DNA of 8,677 bases from an uncultured bacterium (GTDB lineage Bacteria; Patescibacteriota; Patescibacteriia; 2-12-FULL-60-25): positions 1 to 8,677 of the forward strand of contig CALBSL010000118.1 of the NCBI GenBank assembly GCA_937968025.1, read 5' to 3'. This document shows, one piece after another, positions 1 through 7,420 of the stretch. Numbering within the stretch: the stretch's first letter is position 1; every line of letters starts with the position of its first letter. The notes under the pieces are model-generated. The model worked only from the letters and a program-made list of their open reading frames with translations. It did not search any database and was not told the origin of the DNA. Made by a program: the position numbers and the translations under genes.

Positions 1-19
1 CAGATGAGCGAACGGGCCT

Positions 20-48
20 ATGGTACCAAAAATGAGGAAAAGATGCAA
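20..48 (-). promoter_or_regulatory. Promoter-like element reading left out of the window
   Basis: On the minus strand a TTGCAT hexamer (43-48) lies 17 nt upstream of TACCAT (20-25). The -10-like box is preceded by TGG, which fits an extended -10. The -35 matches the sigma-70 consensus at only 3 of 6 positions and the -10 at 4 of 6. Its position, downstream of the bactofilin/DAGK-like operon and its candidate terminator, suits a promoter for the next leftward gene, which lies outside the window. A chance match is possible. Confidence 0.3.
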
Positions 49-123
49 GAGTTAGCCTCTGATTTCTAGTGTGAGCCCCCGCTTCTGGACCAATAAACCA
101 CCGAAACACCCAAAATTCGCCGA

Positions 124-143
124 AAAGAGAGGAAAAATCCCCT
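124..143 (-). terminator. Weak candidate terminator after the DAGK-like gene
   Basis: About 20 nt past the TAG stop of the DAGK-like gene, the minus-strand transcript can form a 6-bp stem (arms 138-143 and 128-133, one G-U pair) with a UUUU loop, followed by CUUUUC. The stem is short and the U-run is interrupted, so this is only a candidate for the end of the bactofilin operon. Confidence 0.3.
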
Positions 144-162
144 TCTTGGCACGGCGGCAGAA

Positions 163-936
163 CTAGGAAAACAAGCGGTCTGGGCCAACAATCAAGGGAA
201 GGGCCCCGGGCAACACCGAGAACCGCACCTCTTTTGAGGTCAGTGGCTGGCCGTCGACCGTGAAGTGAACGGGCTCCCCCGAGGCGTGCTGAACCGTCCC
301 CCGGCCAAAGGCGATCCGCGTTTCTTCGATCTCGGTCTTTTTCCAAACCCCCAACCAGCCGGGTCGCTCCACGGTTGTTTGTAAAACAGCTTCCAGCTGA
401 CCATCCATTGCCTGAGAGAGCACCTCCCCCGTTTTGGGCTGCAAGGCAAAATTCTGAATCGCGAGCGGGCTCGGCGTTCTGGCACTCACCGCGTACGAGC
501 CTTCGAGGGTAAGCTTTGCTGATGTTTCGAGCGCGACCGCCTCGGTCAGAAACGGTCGATCGTTCGCCGCCCCAAGATCAAGCGTCTTGATCACGCGCGC
601 CGCGAGAATGCCCACGCTCGCCGCCCCCGGAGGCATACCGATCGCTCGCGACAAGGCGGTTGGCACAGACGGCAAGTACCCGACACTCACCCCCCGCTGC
701 TGCGCGATCCAGGGAAGACGTTGAAGAAACCACGCATCCCCTCCAACAAAGACGACGTTCTTCACCCCCTCTTTGACTGCCGCATCAAGCTGATGCTGAA
801 CTTCATGGAATCCCTCACGAAAAATGGGTCCTTGGATACCTAAACGACCAAGTTCGGCCTCGATGCGGGCCAACTCTTTGGAGACCATCCCCTGTCCATA
901 GACGCTGTCGTAGATATAGGCAAAGGACGGGGACAT
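163..936 (-). CDS. Diacylglycerol kinase-like protein with degenerate catalytic motifs
   Basis: This 257-aa protein matches the overall pattern of the DAGK/lipid-kinase catalytic fold. VVFVGGD (61-67) aligns with the nucleotide-binding GGDGT strand. VGYLPS (85-90) followed by SRAIGMP (96-102) aligns with the segment that normally reads PxGTxNDFAR. KTLDLG (117-122) and VDGQP (227-231) match the conserved iDlG and VDGE elements. The catalytic parts are altered: GGDGT reads GGDAW and the GTxND stretch is absent, so normal lipid phosphorylation is doubtful. There is no signal peptide or membrane segment, so it is probably cytosolic or peripheral. It begins 3 nt after the bactofilin stop and the two are likely co-transcribed. 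No Shine-Dalgarno precedes the ATG. The stop is TAG. The fold assignment is fairly firm; the function is unknown, and a pseudokinase or a nucleotide- or lipid-binding role is possible. Confidence 0.75.
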   Translation of the reverse strand: MSPSFAYIYDSVYGQGMVSKELARIEAELGRLGIQGPIFREGFHEVQHQLDAAVKEGVKNVVFVGGDAWFLQRLPWIAQQRGVSVGYLPSVPTALSRAIGMPPGAASVGILAARVIKTLDLGAANDRPFLTEAVALETSAKLTLEGSYAVSARTPSPLAIQNFALQPKTGEVLSQAMDGQLEAVLQTTVERPGWLGVWKKTEIEETRIAFGRGTVQHASGEPVHFTVDGQPLTSKEVRFSVLPGALPLIVGPDRLFS

Positions 937-939
937 AGT

Positions 940-1470
940 TTACTTGGCGTCTGCGGCTTCAGCAGGCGTGTTAATCACAATCTCTCCCGTTTTTTTGACC
1001 GGTGGTACAGGAGAGCTTTCACGCTTCTCCCCGCTCTTCGCTCCGCCACCGCCAATGCGCACCATTCCTTCCAAGCAGGCTCCGGCCTCTATCGCCACCA
1101 TCTCTGCGACAATGTCTCCCTTCACGCGGGCGGTGGATTTGAGTTCAAGCTTTCGCGATGCTTGCACATTCCCCTGGATCGTTCCGGAGACGGTCGCCTC
1201 CTCCGCTTGCACCGTCGCTTGAATGGAGGCTTCTGGACCGATGATCAAATGTCCTCCACAGGTGAGCGATCCGATCAACTCACCTTCGATCGTGACGTTT
1301 CCTTGACTGCGAAATTCGCCCTCAACGCGAACGCCGCGAGCGATAATGGTGTGAGCGGAAGCAATAGGAGCAGAAGGAAAGTTCATAGGGGGATTCGGGG
1401 TAGGATAGCTGGTATCACTCTTAGACGGATGAAACATAGCGGGACGAGAAGAACAAGCTGTGTCGTCCAT
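940..1470 (-). CDS. Bactofilin (polymer-forming cytoskeletal protein, DUF583)
   Basis: This protein of up to 176 aa carries a bactofilin domain at about residues 41-139, built from short beta-helix repeats. Typical steps are GVRVEGEF (46-53), NVTIEGELIGSL (58-69), GGHLIIG (72-78) and ATVSGTIQGNVQA (92-104). The domain is flanked by a Pro/Ser-rich N-terminal tail and a polar tail rich in Lys, Ser and Pro, the usual bactofilin layout. Bactofilins form nucleotide-independent filaments that scaffold envelope, shape or polar functions. The start is uncertain. A promoter-like element ends directly at the first ATG (1470), which would place that codon upstream of the transcription start. The ATGs at 1437 (residue 12) or 1386 (residue 29) may therefore be the true starts. 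None has a Shine-Dalgarno. The gene follows the argS terminator and is 3 nt from the DAGK-like gene. The stop is TAA. Confidence 0.88.
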   Translation of the reverse strand: MDDTACSSRPAMFHPSKSDTSYPTPNPPMNFPSAPIASAHTIIARGVRVEGEFRSQGNVTIEGELIGSLTCGGHLIIGPEASIQATVQAEEATVSGTIQGNVQASRKLELKSTARVKGDIVAEMVAIEAGACLEGMVRIGGGGAKSGEKRESSPVPPVKKTGEIVINTPAEAADAK

Positions 1471-1499
1471 AGCATACGAAAATCGCTAACCTTGGACAA
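1471..1499 (-). promoter_or_regulatory. Putative promoter of the bactofilin operon
   Basis: On the minus strand TTGTCC (1494-1499) and TATGCT (1471-1476) are separated by 17 nt, each matching the sigma-70 consensus at 4 of 6 positions. The element sits between the argS terminator and the bactofilin gene, where a promoter is expected. A start point about 7 nt beyond the -10 would fall near 1464, inside the longest reading frame, which favours a downstream start codon. Confidence 0.45.
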
Positions 1500-1508
1500 G
1501 CCATGCAC

Positions 1509-1537
1509 AAAAAAACACACGGATGCTCTCCGTATGT
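1509..1537 (-). terminator. Rho-independent terminator of the tyrS-argS unit
   Basis: Starting 5 nt after the argS TAG stop, the minus-strand RNA forms a 9-bp stem (1529-1537 with 1515-1523, one G-U pair) around a 5-nt loop (1524-1528). It can be extended by two A-U pairs. A run of seven U follows (1509-1515). This is a classic intrinsic terminator on the minus strand. The plus-strand side has only a short T run, so it is unlikely to be efficient in both directions. Confidence 0.85.
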
Positions 1538-1542
1538 TTCTT

Positions 1543-3345
1543 CTACATCGATGCAGGAACGTCGATCGTGAGCATGCGTAGTCCATTGGTGAGCGCTTGT
1601 TTTGCGGCAAGCGCGAGTTGTAATCGGCGCGTGCGCAACTCAGGTGCCGCATCCAACACCGGAATATCACGATAGAACGCATTCACGGCTTGAGCGGTAG
1701 AAAAACACCACTGCGCGAGGGTTGCCGGCTCCGTTTCTTCGAGGGTTGGCGAGCCGTCCTTCCAACCAAGGGCCCGTTCAAGCGCCTGTGGGAGGAGTGA
1801 GATCGCCATGAGGAGTTCTCGTTCTGCCGGTTCCCATGGCTGGCCCGCCGAAAGCGTATCGTTTGTTGCTACGCTCCCCGCTTTTTTCAGAATCGAATCG
1901 AGACGTACAGCGGCGTATTGGCAGTATGGACCCGTCATCCCATCGAAAGAGAGTGCCTGTTCGCGATCAAAGGTGAAGATCGAGTCCGGGCTCTGTTTCA
2001 GCAGCGCAAACTTCATGCCGCCGAAGGCGATCGCCCGTGCCGTAGCCTGTACCTGTTCATCCGTCCACTCCGCGTGACGAGCACGAGTCTGTTCGACGGC
2101 ATACTGAACCAAGCTGTCGCGCAAGTCTTGATACGTCACCACATTCCCCCTTCGGCTCGACATTGCCCCTTCTTTGAGCGTCAGCAGTCCGTAACCGAGA
2201 TGGAGATACGGGATTCCATACTGCATCTTTTGCAACACGCTATTCAACTGCTTGAAATGCAAGGCCTGGCGATTATCCGTGAGCACAAAGCTCTTTGCCA
2301 TGTTCGGATAGTCACGCTTCTTCTGCTCCGCTAATGCCAAGTCTTTGGAAAGATAGAGCATGTTTCCATCTGATTTGCGCACCATGCAGACGCCAAGTTT
2401 CTCCGCTTCGAGGTCGATGATGAGGGCTCCGTCGCTCGTTTTCGCTACACCTGTTGATTCAAGGCGCTGAACAATCTCCGCCGCTTCATCCAAAAAGGTC
2501 GATTCCAGATACGGTTCTTCGCGATCGGCCTTAATGCCAATCTCATGACAAATCGCGCGCAGCTCGTCCAAGCACCAATCGCGCGTGACACGCCACAATT
2601 GCTCCCAGGCGGGATCGTGTGCTTCTAATCGAGCCTGAATGAACGAGATGTCTTCTACGATCTCAGGACGCGCATCCAAAGCGAGCGTGGATTCTACATA
2701 CAACTTGCCGAGCGCGTTGCCGGTACGCTGATCGTTTGACCACGTTTCAAGCAGCGCCGAAGCCTGTGCTTCGGTCATGTCGCGAACAGAATACTTCGCG
2801 GAAGTGACCATCATCCACAGGGTTTTTGCGACGTTGACCCCCTGATCATTCACGAACTGCACCGCTTCAACGTTCACCCCAGCCGCCCTCCACAAACCGT
2901 GATAGGCAACCCCCGTGATAAAGTTACGCAAATGACCGATGTGCACCTCTTTATGCGTATTTGGATTCGCGTATTCGAACAGGACCTGTGCTGCATCAGA
3001 CGATGCGCGACGGCCGAATGATCCTGCCGCGGACTGCTCTTGCGCGAGGATGCCACCGAGCGCTTCTACGAGCGCCGCTGCTGAGAGACGGATATTGATA
3101 TACGGACCGGCAGCCACCGCTTCCTGCACATACGGATGCGAGACAATAACACCCACCGCCGCCGTTGCCGCCGCTGCAGGGGCCTGACCACGCTCTTTCG
3201 CAACACGGAAAAAAGGGATGGCGACCTCACCGAGTTCTGGTTTAGGCGGGATGGAACAATCGCTTGCAGGAATGGCAAAACCCGCTTCACGGAGCGAAGC
3301 GGTGATGGATTCGGTCCACGAATGCCAAGGATGAGTGAATTCCAT
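1543..3345 (-). CDS. argS: Arginyl-tRNA synthetase
   Basis: This 600-aa class I synthetase charges tRNA-Arg with arginine in the cytosol. It has the ArgRS layout: an N-terminal additional domain (about 1-105), an NPN-type entry to the catalytic core followed by HIGH at 135-138, and MSSRRGN (395-401) in place of KMSKS, as is usual for ArgRS. The conserved stretch DGNMLYLSKDLAL is at 326-338. A DALR anticodon-binding domain starts near QYAAVRL (476-482) and ends close to the C-terminus, as the family normally does. It starts 2 nt after the tyrS stop, without a Shine-Dalgarno, so it is almost certainly translated from the tyrS transcript. A strong terminator follows at once. The stop is TAG. No missing motif or frame break is seen. 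The length is slightly above the common 550-590 aa. Confidence 0.97.
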   Translation of the reverse strand: MEFTHPWHSWTESITASLREAGFAIPASDCSIPPKPELGEVAIPFFRVAKERGQAPAAAATAAVGVIVSHPYVQEAVAAGPYINIRLSAAALVEALGGILAQEQSAAGSFGRRASSDAAQVLFEYANPNTHKEVHIGHLRNFITGVAYHGLWRAAGVNVEAVQFVNDQGVNVAKTLWMMVTSAKYSVRDMTEAQASALLETWSNDQRTGNALGKLYVESTLALDARPEIVEDISFIQARLEAHDPAWEQLWRVTRDWCLDELRAICHEIGIKADREEPYLESTFLDEAAEIVQRLESTGVAKTSDGALIIDLEAEKLGVCMVRKSDGNMLYLSKDLALAEQKKRDYPNMAKSFVLTDNRQALHFKQLNSVLQKMQYGIPYLHLGYGLLTLKEGAMSSRRGNVVTYQDLRDSLVQYAVEQTRARHAEWTDEQVQATARAIAFGGMKFALLKQSPDSIFTFDREQALSFDGMTGPYCQYAAVRLDSILKKAGSVATNDTLSAGQPWEPAERELLMAISLLPQALERALGWKDGSPTLEETEPATLAQWCFSTAQAVNAFYRDIPVLDAAPELRTRRLQLALAAKQALTNGLRMLTIDVPASM

Positions 3346-3347
3346 AC

Positions 3348-4565
3348 TTACAAGCCAATAACTCTCACGAACGAGCGCTTCCCTTTTTGGAGCAATACGC
3401 CGTCTTTGGTGACAGACACCATCGCTTTGACGTCTGACATCGTTTCTCCCTGAACTTTCACGCCATTTTGCTCAACTTGGCGACGCGCTTCGCTCTTGGA
3501 TGGCGCAAGCCCTGTCTCGACGAGAAGATCAAGAAGCGCGACGTCGCCGGAAGCACGAGAGAACTCAACGATCTCTTCTGGAAGTTCGCCCTGCTGATGA
3601 ACGGAAGCAAAATGCTCGGCAGCGCGATCGGCGGCATCTTCACCAAAACACCAAGCTACCACACGATGGGCGAGCTGTTTTTTGTAGACCATCGGATTTT
3701 CGCCAGCAGCGATCTTCGCCTGAATGTCATCGCGTTCGCTTTGCGAGGTTTGCGTCAGCATTTCGTAGCCAGGAAGAATCATGGTGTCCGTCCAGCTCAT
3801 GATCTTGCCGTATGCGTCCTCCGGAGCGTCGGTGAGGGCGATCATATTCCCTTCGGTTTTCCCCATCTTTTTTCCGGATGGATCCGCAAGCAGTTTTGTG
3901 GCGAGCACGAATTTTTCCTTCCCCTTCATTTCACGCAACAACGTTCGACCGGCGAGCATGTTAAACGTTTGATCGTTGCCGCCAATCTCCAGATCCACTT
4001 CAAGCGCCACGGAGTCATACCCCTGCATGAGTGGGTACAAGAATTCGTGCAGGTAGACAGGCTTCCCTTCTTCGAGGCGCTTTTCAAACATGTCACGCTC
4101 GCTCATCTGCTGCACCGTGAAGTGCGAGGCGAGTTCAACGACGTCGCCAAACGACATCGCGCCCAACCATTCGCTGTTGAAGCGAATCTGCGCCGGGTTT
4201 GGTCCGTCGAACTTCAGGATCTTCGAGAGCTGGTCTTTGTATCCTTTCAAGTTTTCGAGCACTTGCTCACGAGTGAGGCGCTTGCGTGCCGCGGATTTGT
4301 CCGTTGGATCACCAATCATCGCGGTAAAATCGCCCATCAACAAGACGATCTCGTGACCAAGCTCTTGCAACTCTGCCAGCTTCTGAATACCAATAGCATG
4401 CCCAATATGAATGCTTGGACCCGTTGGATCAACGCCAACATACACGCGAATACGCTTTCCGGAGAGAAGAAGATTCTTCAATGTTTCCGTATCAGGAAGA
4501 ACGCGCTCTACCGCATGATGCAAGAACCACTCAATCTTGGCGAGGTCAGTGCTTGGGGTCGACAT
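3348..4565 (-). CDS. tyrS: Tyrosyl-tRNA synthetase
   Basis: This 405-aa class I synthetase attaches tyrosine to tRNA-Tyr. VDPTGPSIHIGH (45-56) contains the HIGH motif. The tyrosine-pocket spacing Y177-x3-Q181-x2-D184 matches the known YxxxQxxD pattern. GGNDQTFNM (195-203) follows, and the KMSKS loop reads KMGKT (233-237), a variant common in the TyrZ-like branch. An S4 RNA-binding domain occupies about 345-402. The length fits the family. The ATG at 4565 comes 8 nt after a weak -10-like box, and I see no Shine-Dalgarno, so the message may be leaderless or nearly so. It lies 67 nt downstream of valS, behind a terminator hairpin, and 2 nt upstream of argS, so tyrS-argS is probably its own unit. 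The stop is TAA. Confidence 0.97.
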   Translation of the reverse strand: MSTPSTDLAKIEWFLHHAVERVLPDTETLKNLLLSGKRIRVYVGVDPTGPSIHIGHAIGIQKLAELQELGHEIVLLMGDFTAMIGDPTDKSAARKRLTREQVLENLKGYKDQLSKILKFDGPNPAQIRFNSEWLGAMSFGDVVELASHFTVQQMSERDMFEKRLEEGKPVYLHEFLYPLMQGYDSVALEVDLEIGGNDQTFNMLAGRTLLREMKGKEKFVLATKLLADPSGKKMGKTEGNMIALTDAPEDAYGKIMSWTDTMILPGYEMLTQTSQSERDDIQAKIAAGENPMVYKKQLAHRVVAWCFGEDAADRAAEHFASVHQQGELPEEIVEFSRASGDVALLDLLVETGLAPSKSEARRQVEQNGVKVQGETMSDVKAMVSVTKDGVLLQKGKRSFVRVIGL

Positions 4566-4573
4566 ATGCGCAG

Positions 4574-4602
4574 AGCGTAGCGAAAAAACAGCGAGCGAGC
4601 AA
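4574..4602 (-). promoter_or_regulatory. Weak putative promoter of tyrS-argS
   Basis: TTGCTC (4597-4602) and TACGCT (4574-4579) lie 17 nt apart on the minus strand, each matching sigma-70 consensus at 3 of 6 positions. The -10 ends 8 nt before the tyrS ATG, so a start point at the usual distance would give an almost leaderless mRNA. The preceding valS terminator makes a promoter here necessary unless read-through is high. The individual match is weak. Confidence 0.3.
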
Positions 4603-4626
4603 GAAAACCGACCCTGGGTCGGTTTT
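4601..4626 (-). terminator. Terminator of valS (symmetrical hairpin)
   Basis: Positions 4604-4626 form a perfect inverted repeat with 11-nt arms around base 4615. The RNA stem of about 10 bp has a CAG loop on the minus strand. It begins 6 nt beyond the valS TAG stop. On the minus strand it is followed by UUUUCUU, and the A/U arms also give a U run on the plus strand, so it could act in both directions. Confidence 0.85.
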
Positions 4627-4632
4627 CGGTGG

Positions 4633-7275
4633 CTACGCGCCCAATTGAGCCTGTAGCCGTACGATCTTACTGCGTGTTTCTTCCAGTTTTGCGCGAATGT
4701 CGTTCACCACCTTCTCTGGTGCTTTGCTTACGAATTCTTGATTCGCTAGTCGACCCTCTAAATCCGCTTGGTATTTTTGTGCGGCCGCCAGCTCTTCCGC
4801 GAGACGAGCTCGATCATCCCCGCTTGGAGCCTCCTGAACGATCCCGAGCAGCGAAGCGCCACTCGGTGTCGAAAGCTGACCAGACGCGAGCGCCTCCGCC
4901 CGTTCGAGCGACGAGGCACCGAGAAGACGCTCGATCCAAGCACGATTCGCTTCAACCTCACTCCAAAGAGTGTTATCCGCGATCAACTGATATGATATTT
5001 TTTTCGCTGGATCAATTTTACCGATAACACGTAACCGACGGCCGTCAGACACAAGTACACGTGTAGCCTCAAACCGCTGCAACGATGATTCGTCGCCTTG
5101 CTGCATCCTTGGCCATGACGCACCGATCAACGCGCCCTCCCAACCAGCATGCTTCCAGATCGCTTCCGTAACAAATGGCATGAATGGATGCAGCACGATG
5201 AGCAACCGCTTCAACACGGAGCGCAAGATTGGAGACTTCCCTTCTTTTTCCACCTTCGCAATCTCCAAATACCAATCTGCCAAATCATTCCACGCGAATT
5301 CACGCAGCAATTCTCCTGCAAGCGACAGCTGATACTCAGCCAAGAGCTTCTCGGTGTCCGCAACCACCTTGGCAAAACGCGCAAGCAACCAACGATCTGC
5401 GAGCGTTTGAGCGGTTGGCGTCTCATCTTCTGACGAGGCTTCCGTCGAGGTCAAAATGTACCGCGAGATGTTCCAGAGTTTATTCGTGAAGTTGCGCAAC
5501 CCTTCGACCTTCGCTTCTGAGAGCTTCATGTCTTGGCCTGGCGTTGAGCCAATGAGCACAGACAGCCGCACCGCATCCGTTCCGTACTTTGGAATCAAGT
5601 CGAGTGGATCAAGAATATTACCGAGCGATTTTGACATCTTTCGACCTTGATCATCGCGAACGAGACCATGAAGATAGACGTCTTTGAACGGCACCTCACC
5701 CAGCGCATACGTCGACATAAGCAGCATACGCGCTACCCAAAAAGGAAGAATGTCGTACCCAGTTTCAAGCACGGCCGTTGGATGATAGGTGGCGAGATCC
5801 CCCGTTTTCACGAGGTTGCCGCTTGCATCCACACTCGCTCCGTTTGGCCAGCCAAACACCGAGAACGTCCACATCCCTGATGAGAACCAGGTATCAAGCG
5901 TGTCCGGATCTTGCACCCAGCCTTCGCCTGGGGAAGTTTGGGAAACCTGCATTTCCTCGCCCTTGTACCAAACAGGGATCTGATGCCCAAACCAAATCTG
6001 ACGCGAAATACACCAGTCGCGCAGGTTATTGACCCAATGGAAATACGTTTTCGAGAAACGATCTGGAACAATGGTGGTACCGCCGGACTGAACGGCTTCG
6101 AGCATCAATTCTTTGAGGGTTGCTTGCTCGCCCTTTTTCCATTTCCCAAGCGTATTCTGACGCAACGCGAACGGCTTATTCACCCGCACAAACCACTGCT
6201 CCATCGGCAATTGTTCAACCGGTGCACCACCACGTTCAGCGATTGGTAAAGCTTGTGGCACTTCTTCCACCTTTTCGAGGACGCCGTCCGCCTGCAAACG
6301 CTCAGCAATCAATGCGCGCGCTTCCTCAATCGTCTTGCCGGCAAATGCGTCGCCGCAAATTGGAAGCAACTTCCCATCACGACCAATCACGACCTCCATC
6401 TTCAAGCCATGCTTTTCCATCATGTCCCAGTCGATTTGGCTGTGGGCTGGTGTCACGCCTAGCGCCCCGGTACCAAAGGCTGGATCAACCGCTTCGTCCG
6501 CGATCACCTGAATACGCAAAGGTTTGCCACAAAACGAGGTTTCGAGCGTTTGACCAATATATTGCGTATAGCGCTCATCGCTTGGATGCACGGCCACCGC
6601 CGTATCACCGAACTTCGTTTCAGGACGCGTGGTTGAAATCGTGATCGGAAAATCCTTGGAATACTTGAACGTATACAGCTTCGCAACAACGTCTTTCGTG
6701 AGCACCTCATCGTCAGAAAGCGTTGTTTGGAATTGCGGATCCCAGTTCACGAGACGATACCCACGCTCGATAATTCCATCATCAAACATGCGCTTGAACA
6801 TCTCGAACACGGCACGGTTGCGCTCTTCATCAAACGTGTACTTCTCGCGAGACCAGTCACACGAAGACCCCATGGCACGCACCTGCTTGTTGATCGTATC
6901 ACGAGAATTATTCGCGAATTCGTGCACCTTCGCCAAAAACGCCTCGCGGCCAAGTTCGCGACGCGGATCTTTCATCCCTTCTTTACGAAGAATTTGTTCA
7001 ACTTTCACCTGTGTAGCGATTGCCGCGTGATCCGTCCCAGGAATCCAAAGCGCCTTTTTTCCGCGCAAGCGATGGTAGCGAATGAGCGTGTCTTGAATCG
7101 CAAGCATCGTCGCATGTCCCATATGCAACGTCCCCGTACGGTTTGGCGGAGGTATCACAATACAATACGGCTCGCCCTCAGAACGAGGAGCAAATGCTCC
7201 ACTCGCCTCCCAAGCGCGATAGATCTCCGCTTCGTAGTCGGCGGCCTGATAGGCCTTTGGCATTTCGGATGACAT
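4633..7275 (-). CDS. valS: Valyl-tRNA synthetase
   Basis: This 880-aa class I synthetase charges tRNA-Val and edits mischarged threonine. PPPNRTGTLHMGHA (42-55) contains the HIGH-type motif (HMGH, 51-54). The CP1 editing domain shows TTRPET (215-220) and GTGALGVTPAH (268-278). The family's AHDxxD reads AHSQID here, so the first Asp is Ser but the second, conserved Asp (D282) is kept. DWCISRQIWFGHQIP (420-434), DTLDTWFSSGMW (458-469) and an exact KMSKS (546-550) follow. An anticodon-binding domain and a C-terminal coiled coil (about 820-880) complete the usual ValRS plan. The start at 7275 is one of two close ATGs; the other is residue 5, at 7263. Neither has a Shine-Dalgarno. The stop is TAG. 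A 203-bp spacer lies upstream and a terminator directly downstream, so valS is probably transcribed alone. Confidence 0.97.
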   Translation of the reverse strand: MSSEMPKAYQAADYEAEIYRAWEASGAFAPRSEGEPYCIVIPPPNRTGTLHMGHATMLAIQDTLIRYHRLRGKKALWIPGTDHAAIATQVKVEQILRKEGMKDPRRELGREAFLAKVHEFANNSRDTINKQVRAMGSSCDWSREKYTFDEERNRAVFEMFKRMFDDGIIERGYRLVNWDPQFQTTLSDDEVLTKDVVAKLYTFKYSKDFPITISTTRPETKFGDTAVAVHPSDERYTQYIGQTLETSFCGKPLRIQVIADEAVDPAFGTGALGVTPAHSQIDWDMMEKHGLKMEVVIGRDGKLLPICGDAFAGKTIEEARALIAERLQADGVLEKVEEVPQALPIAERGGAPVEQLPMEQWFVRVNKPFALRQNTLGKWKKGEQATLKELMLEAVQSGGTTIVPDRFSKTYFHWVNNLRDWCISRQIWFGHQIPVWYKGEEMQVSQTSPGEGWVQDPDTLDTWFSSGMWTFSVFGWPNGASVDASGNLVKTGDLATYHPTAVLETGYDILPFWVARMLLMSTYALGEVPFKDVYLHGLVRDDQGRKMSKSLGNILDPLDLIPKYGTDAVRLSVLIGSTPGQDMKLSEAKVEGLRNFTNKLWNISRYILTSTEASSEDETPTAQTLADRWLLARFAKVVADTEKLLAEYQLSLAGELLREFAWNDLADWYLEIAKVEKEGKSPILRSVLKRLLIVLHPFMPFVTEAIWKHAGWEGALIGASWPRMQQGDESSLQRFEATRVLVSDGRRLRVIGKIDPAKKISYQLIADNTLWSEVEANRAWIERLLGASSLERAEALASGQLSTPSGASLLGIVQEAPSGDDRARLAEELAAAQKYQADLEGRLANQEFVSKAPEKVVNDIRAKLEETRSKIVRLQAQLGA

Positions 7276-7287
7276 AGGAATGCAGGG

Positions 7288-7316
7288 AGCTTAAACAAAA
7301 AACGAGATTTTGACTA
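7288..7316 (-). promoter_or_regulatory. Weak proximal promoter candidate for valS
   Basis: TAGTCA (7311-7316) and TAAGCT (7288-7293) are separated by 17 nt on the minus strand, with 4 of 6 and 3 of 6 consensus matches. The -10 ends 12 nt before the valS ATG, so the leader would be very short. The TAnGCT form recurs before tyrS and the bactofilin gene. This element competes with the consensus TATAAT further upstream at 7366-7371. Confidence 0.27.
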
Positions 7317-7365
7317 GAACAACAGGAATATCTAGACAATCTCATTATTCGAATGGCAACAAACC

Positions 7366-7371
7366 ATTATA
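7366..7371 (-). promoter_or_regulatory. Consensus -10 hexamer upstream of valS
   Basis: A perfect TATAAT lies on the minus strand 90 nt upstream of the valS ATG and 6 nt beyond the end of a long hairpin. No convincing -35 exists at 16-18 nt, because that space is occupied by the hairpin arm. If used, it would give a leader of about 80 nt for valS. Confidence 0.35.
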
Positions 7372-7377
7372 TGACAA

Positions 7378-7420
7378 GACCGTGCGCATTTTTCGCTTCG
7401 GAGCGGAAATGCACACGGTC
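7378..7420 (-). terminator. Long hairpin between the unknown gene and valS (terminator or structured leader)
   Basis: Outer arms 7378-7384 and 7414-7420 pair perfectly. In the minus-strand RNA a G-U pair (7385/7413) joins them to a 6-bp inner stem (7386-7391 with 7407-7412), giving 14 consecutive pairs. After a small internal loop a 4-bp tip (7394-7397 with 7402-7405) closes a 4-nt loop. The sequence after it on the minus strand is CUUGUCAU, a poor U-tract. It lies 58 nt past the stop of the 164-aa gene, so a terminator function is plausible. A regulatory or protein-binding palindrome at the valS promoter is an alternative. Confidence 0.5.

Noticed and set aside
1..69. 22 open codons on the plus strand ending in TAG at the left edge
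   Set aside because: It could be the end of a convergent gene, but it is too short to judge, and a minus-strand promoter-like element overlaps it.
1162..1581. 139-codon plus-strand frame across bactofilin and the argS terminator
   Set aside because: It overlaps a well-supported gene and a terminator, with no ribosome site or recognisable product.
3468..4580. 370-codon plus-strand open frame opposite tyrS
   Set aside because: It lies wholly within tyrS, whose motifs are unmistakable. Its translation shows no family pattern and it is a by-product of the tyrS codon choice.
6120..6644. 174-codon plus-strand open frame opposite valS
   Set aside because: It is antisense to the conserved ValRS core and editing domain. 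The Pro/Arg/Ser-rich translation is typical of a shadow frame.
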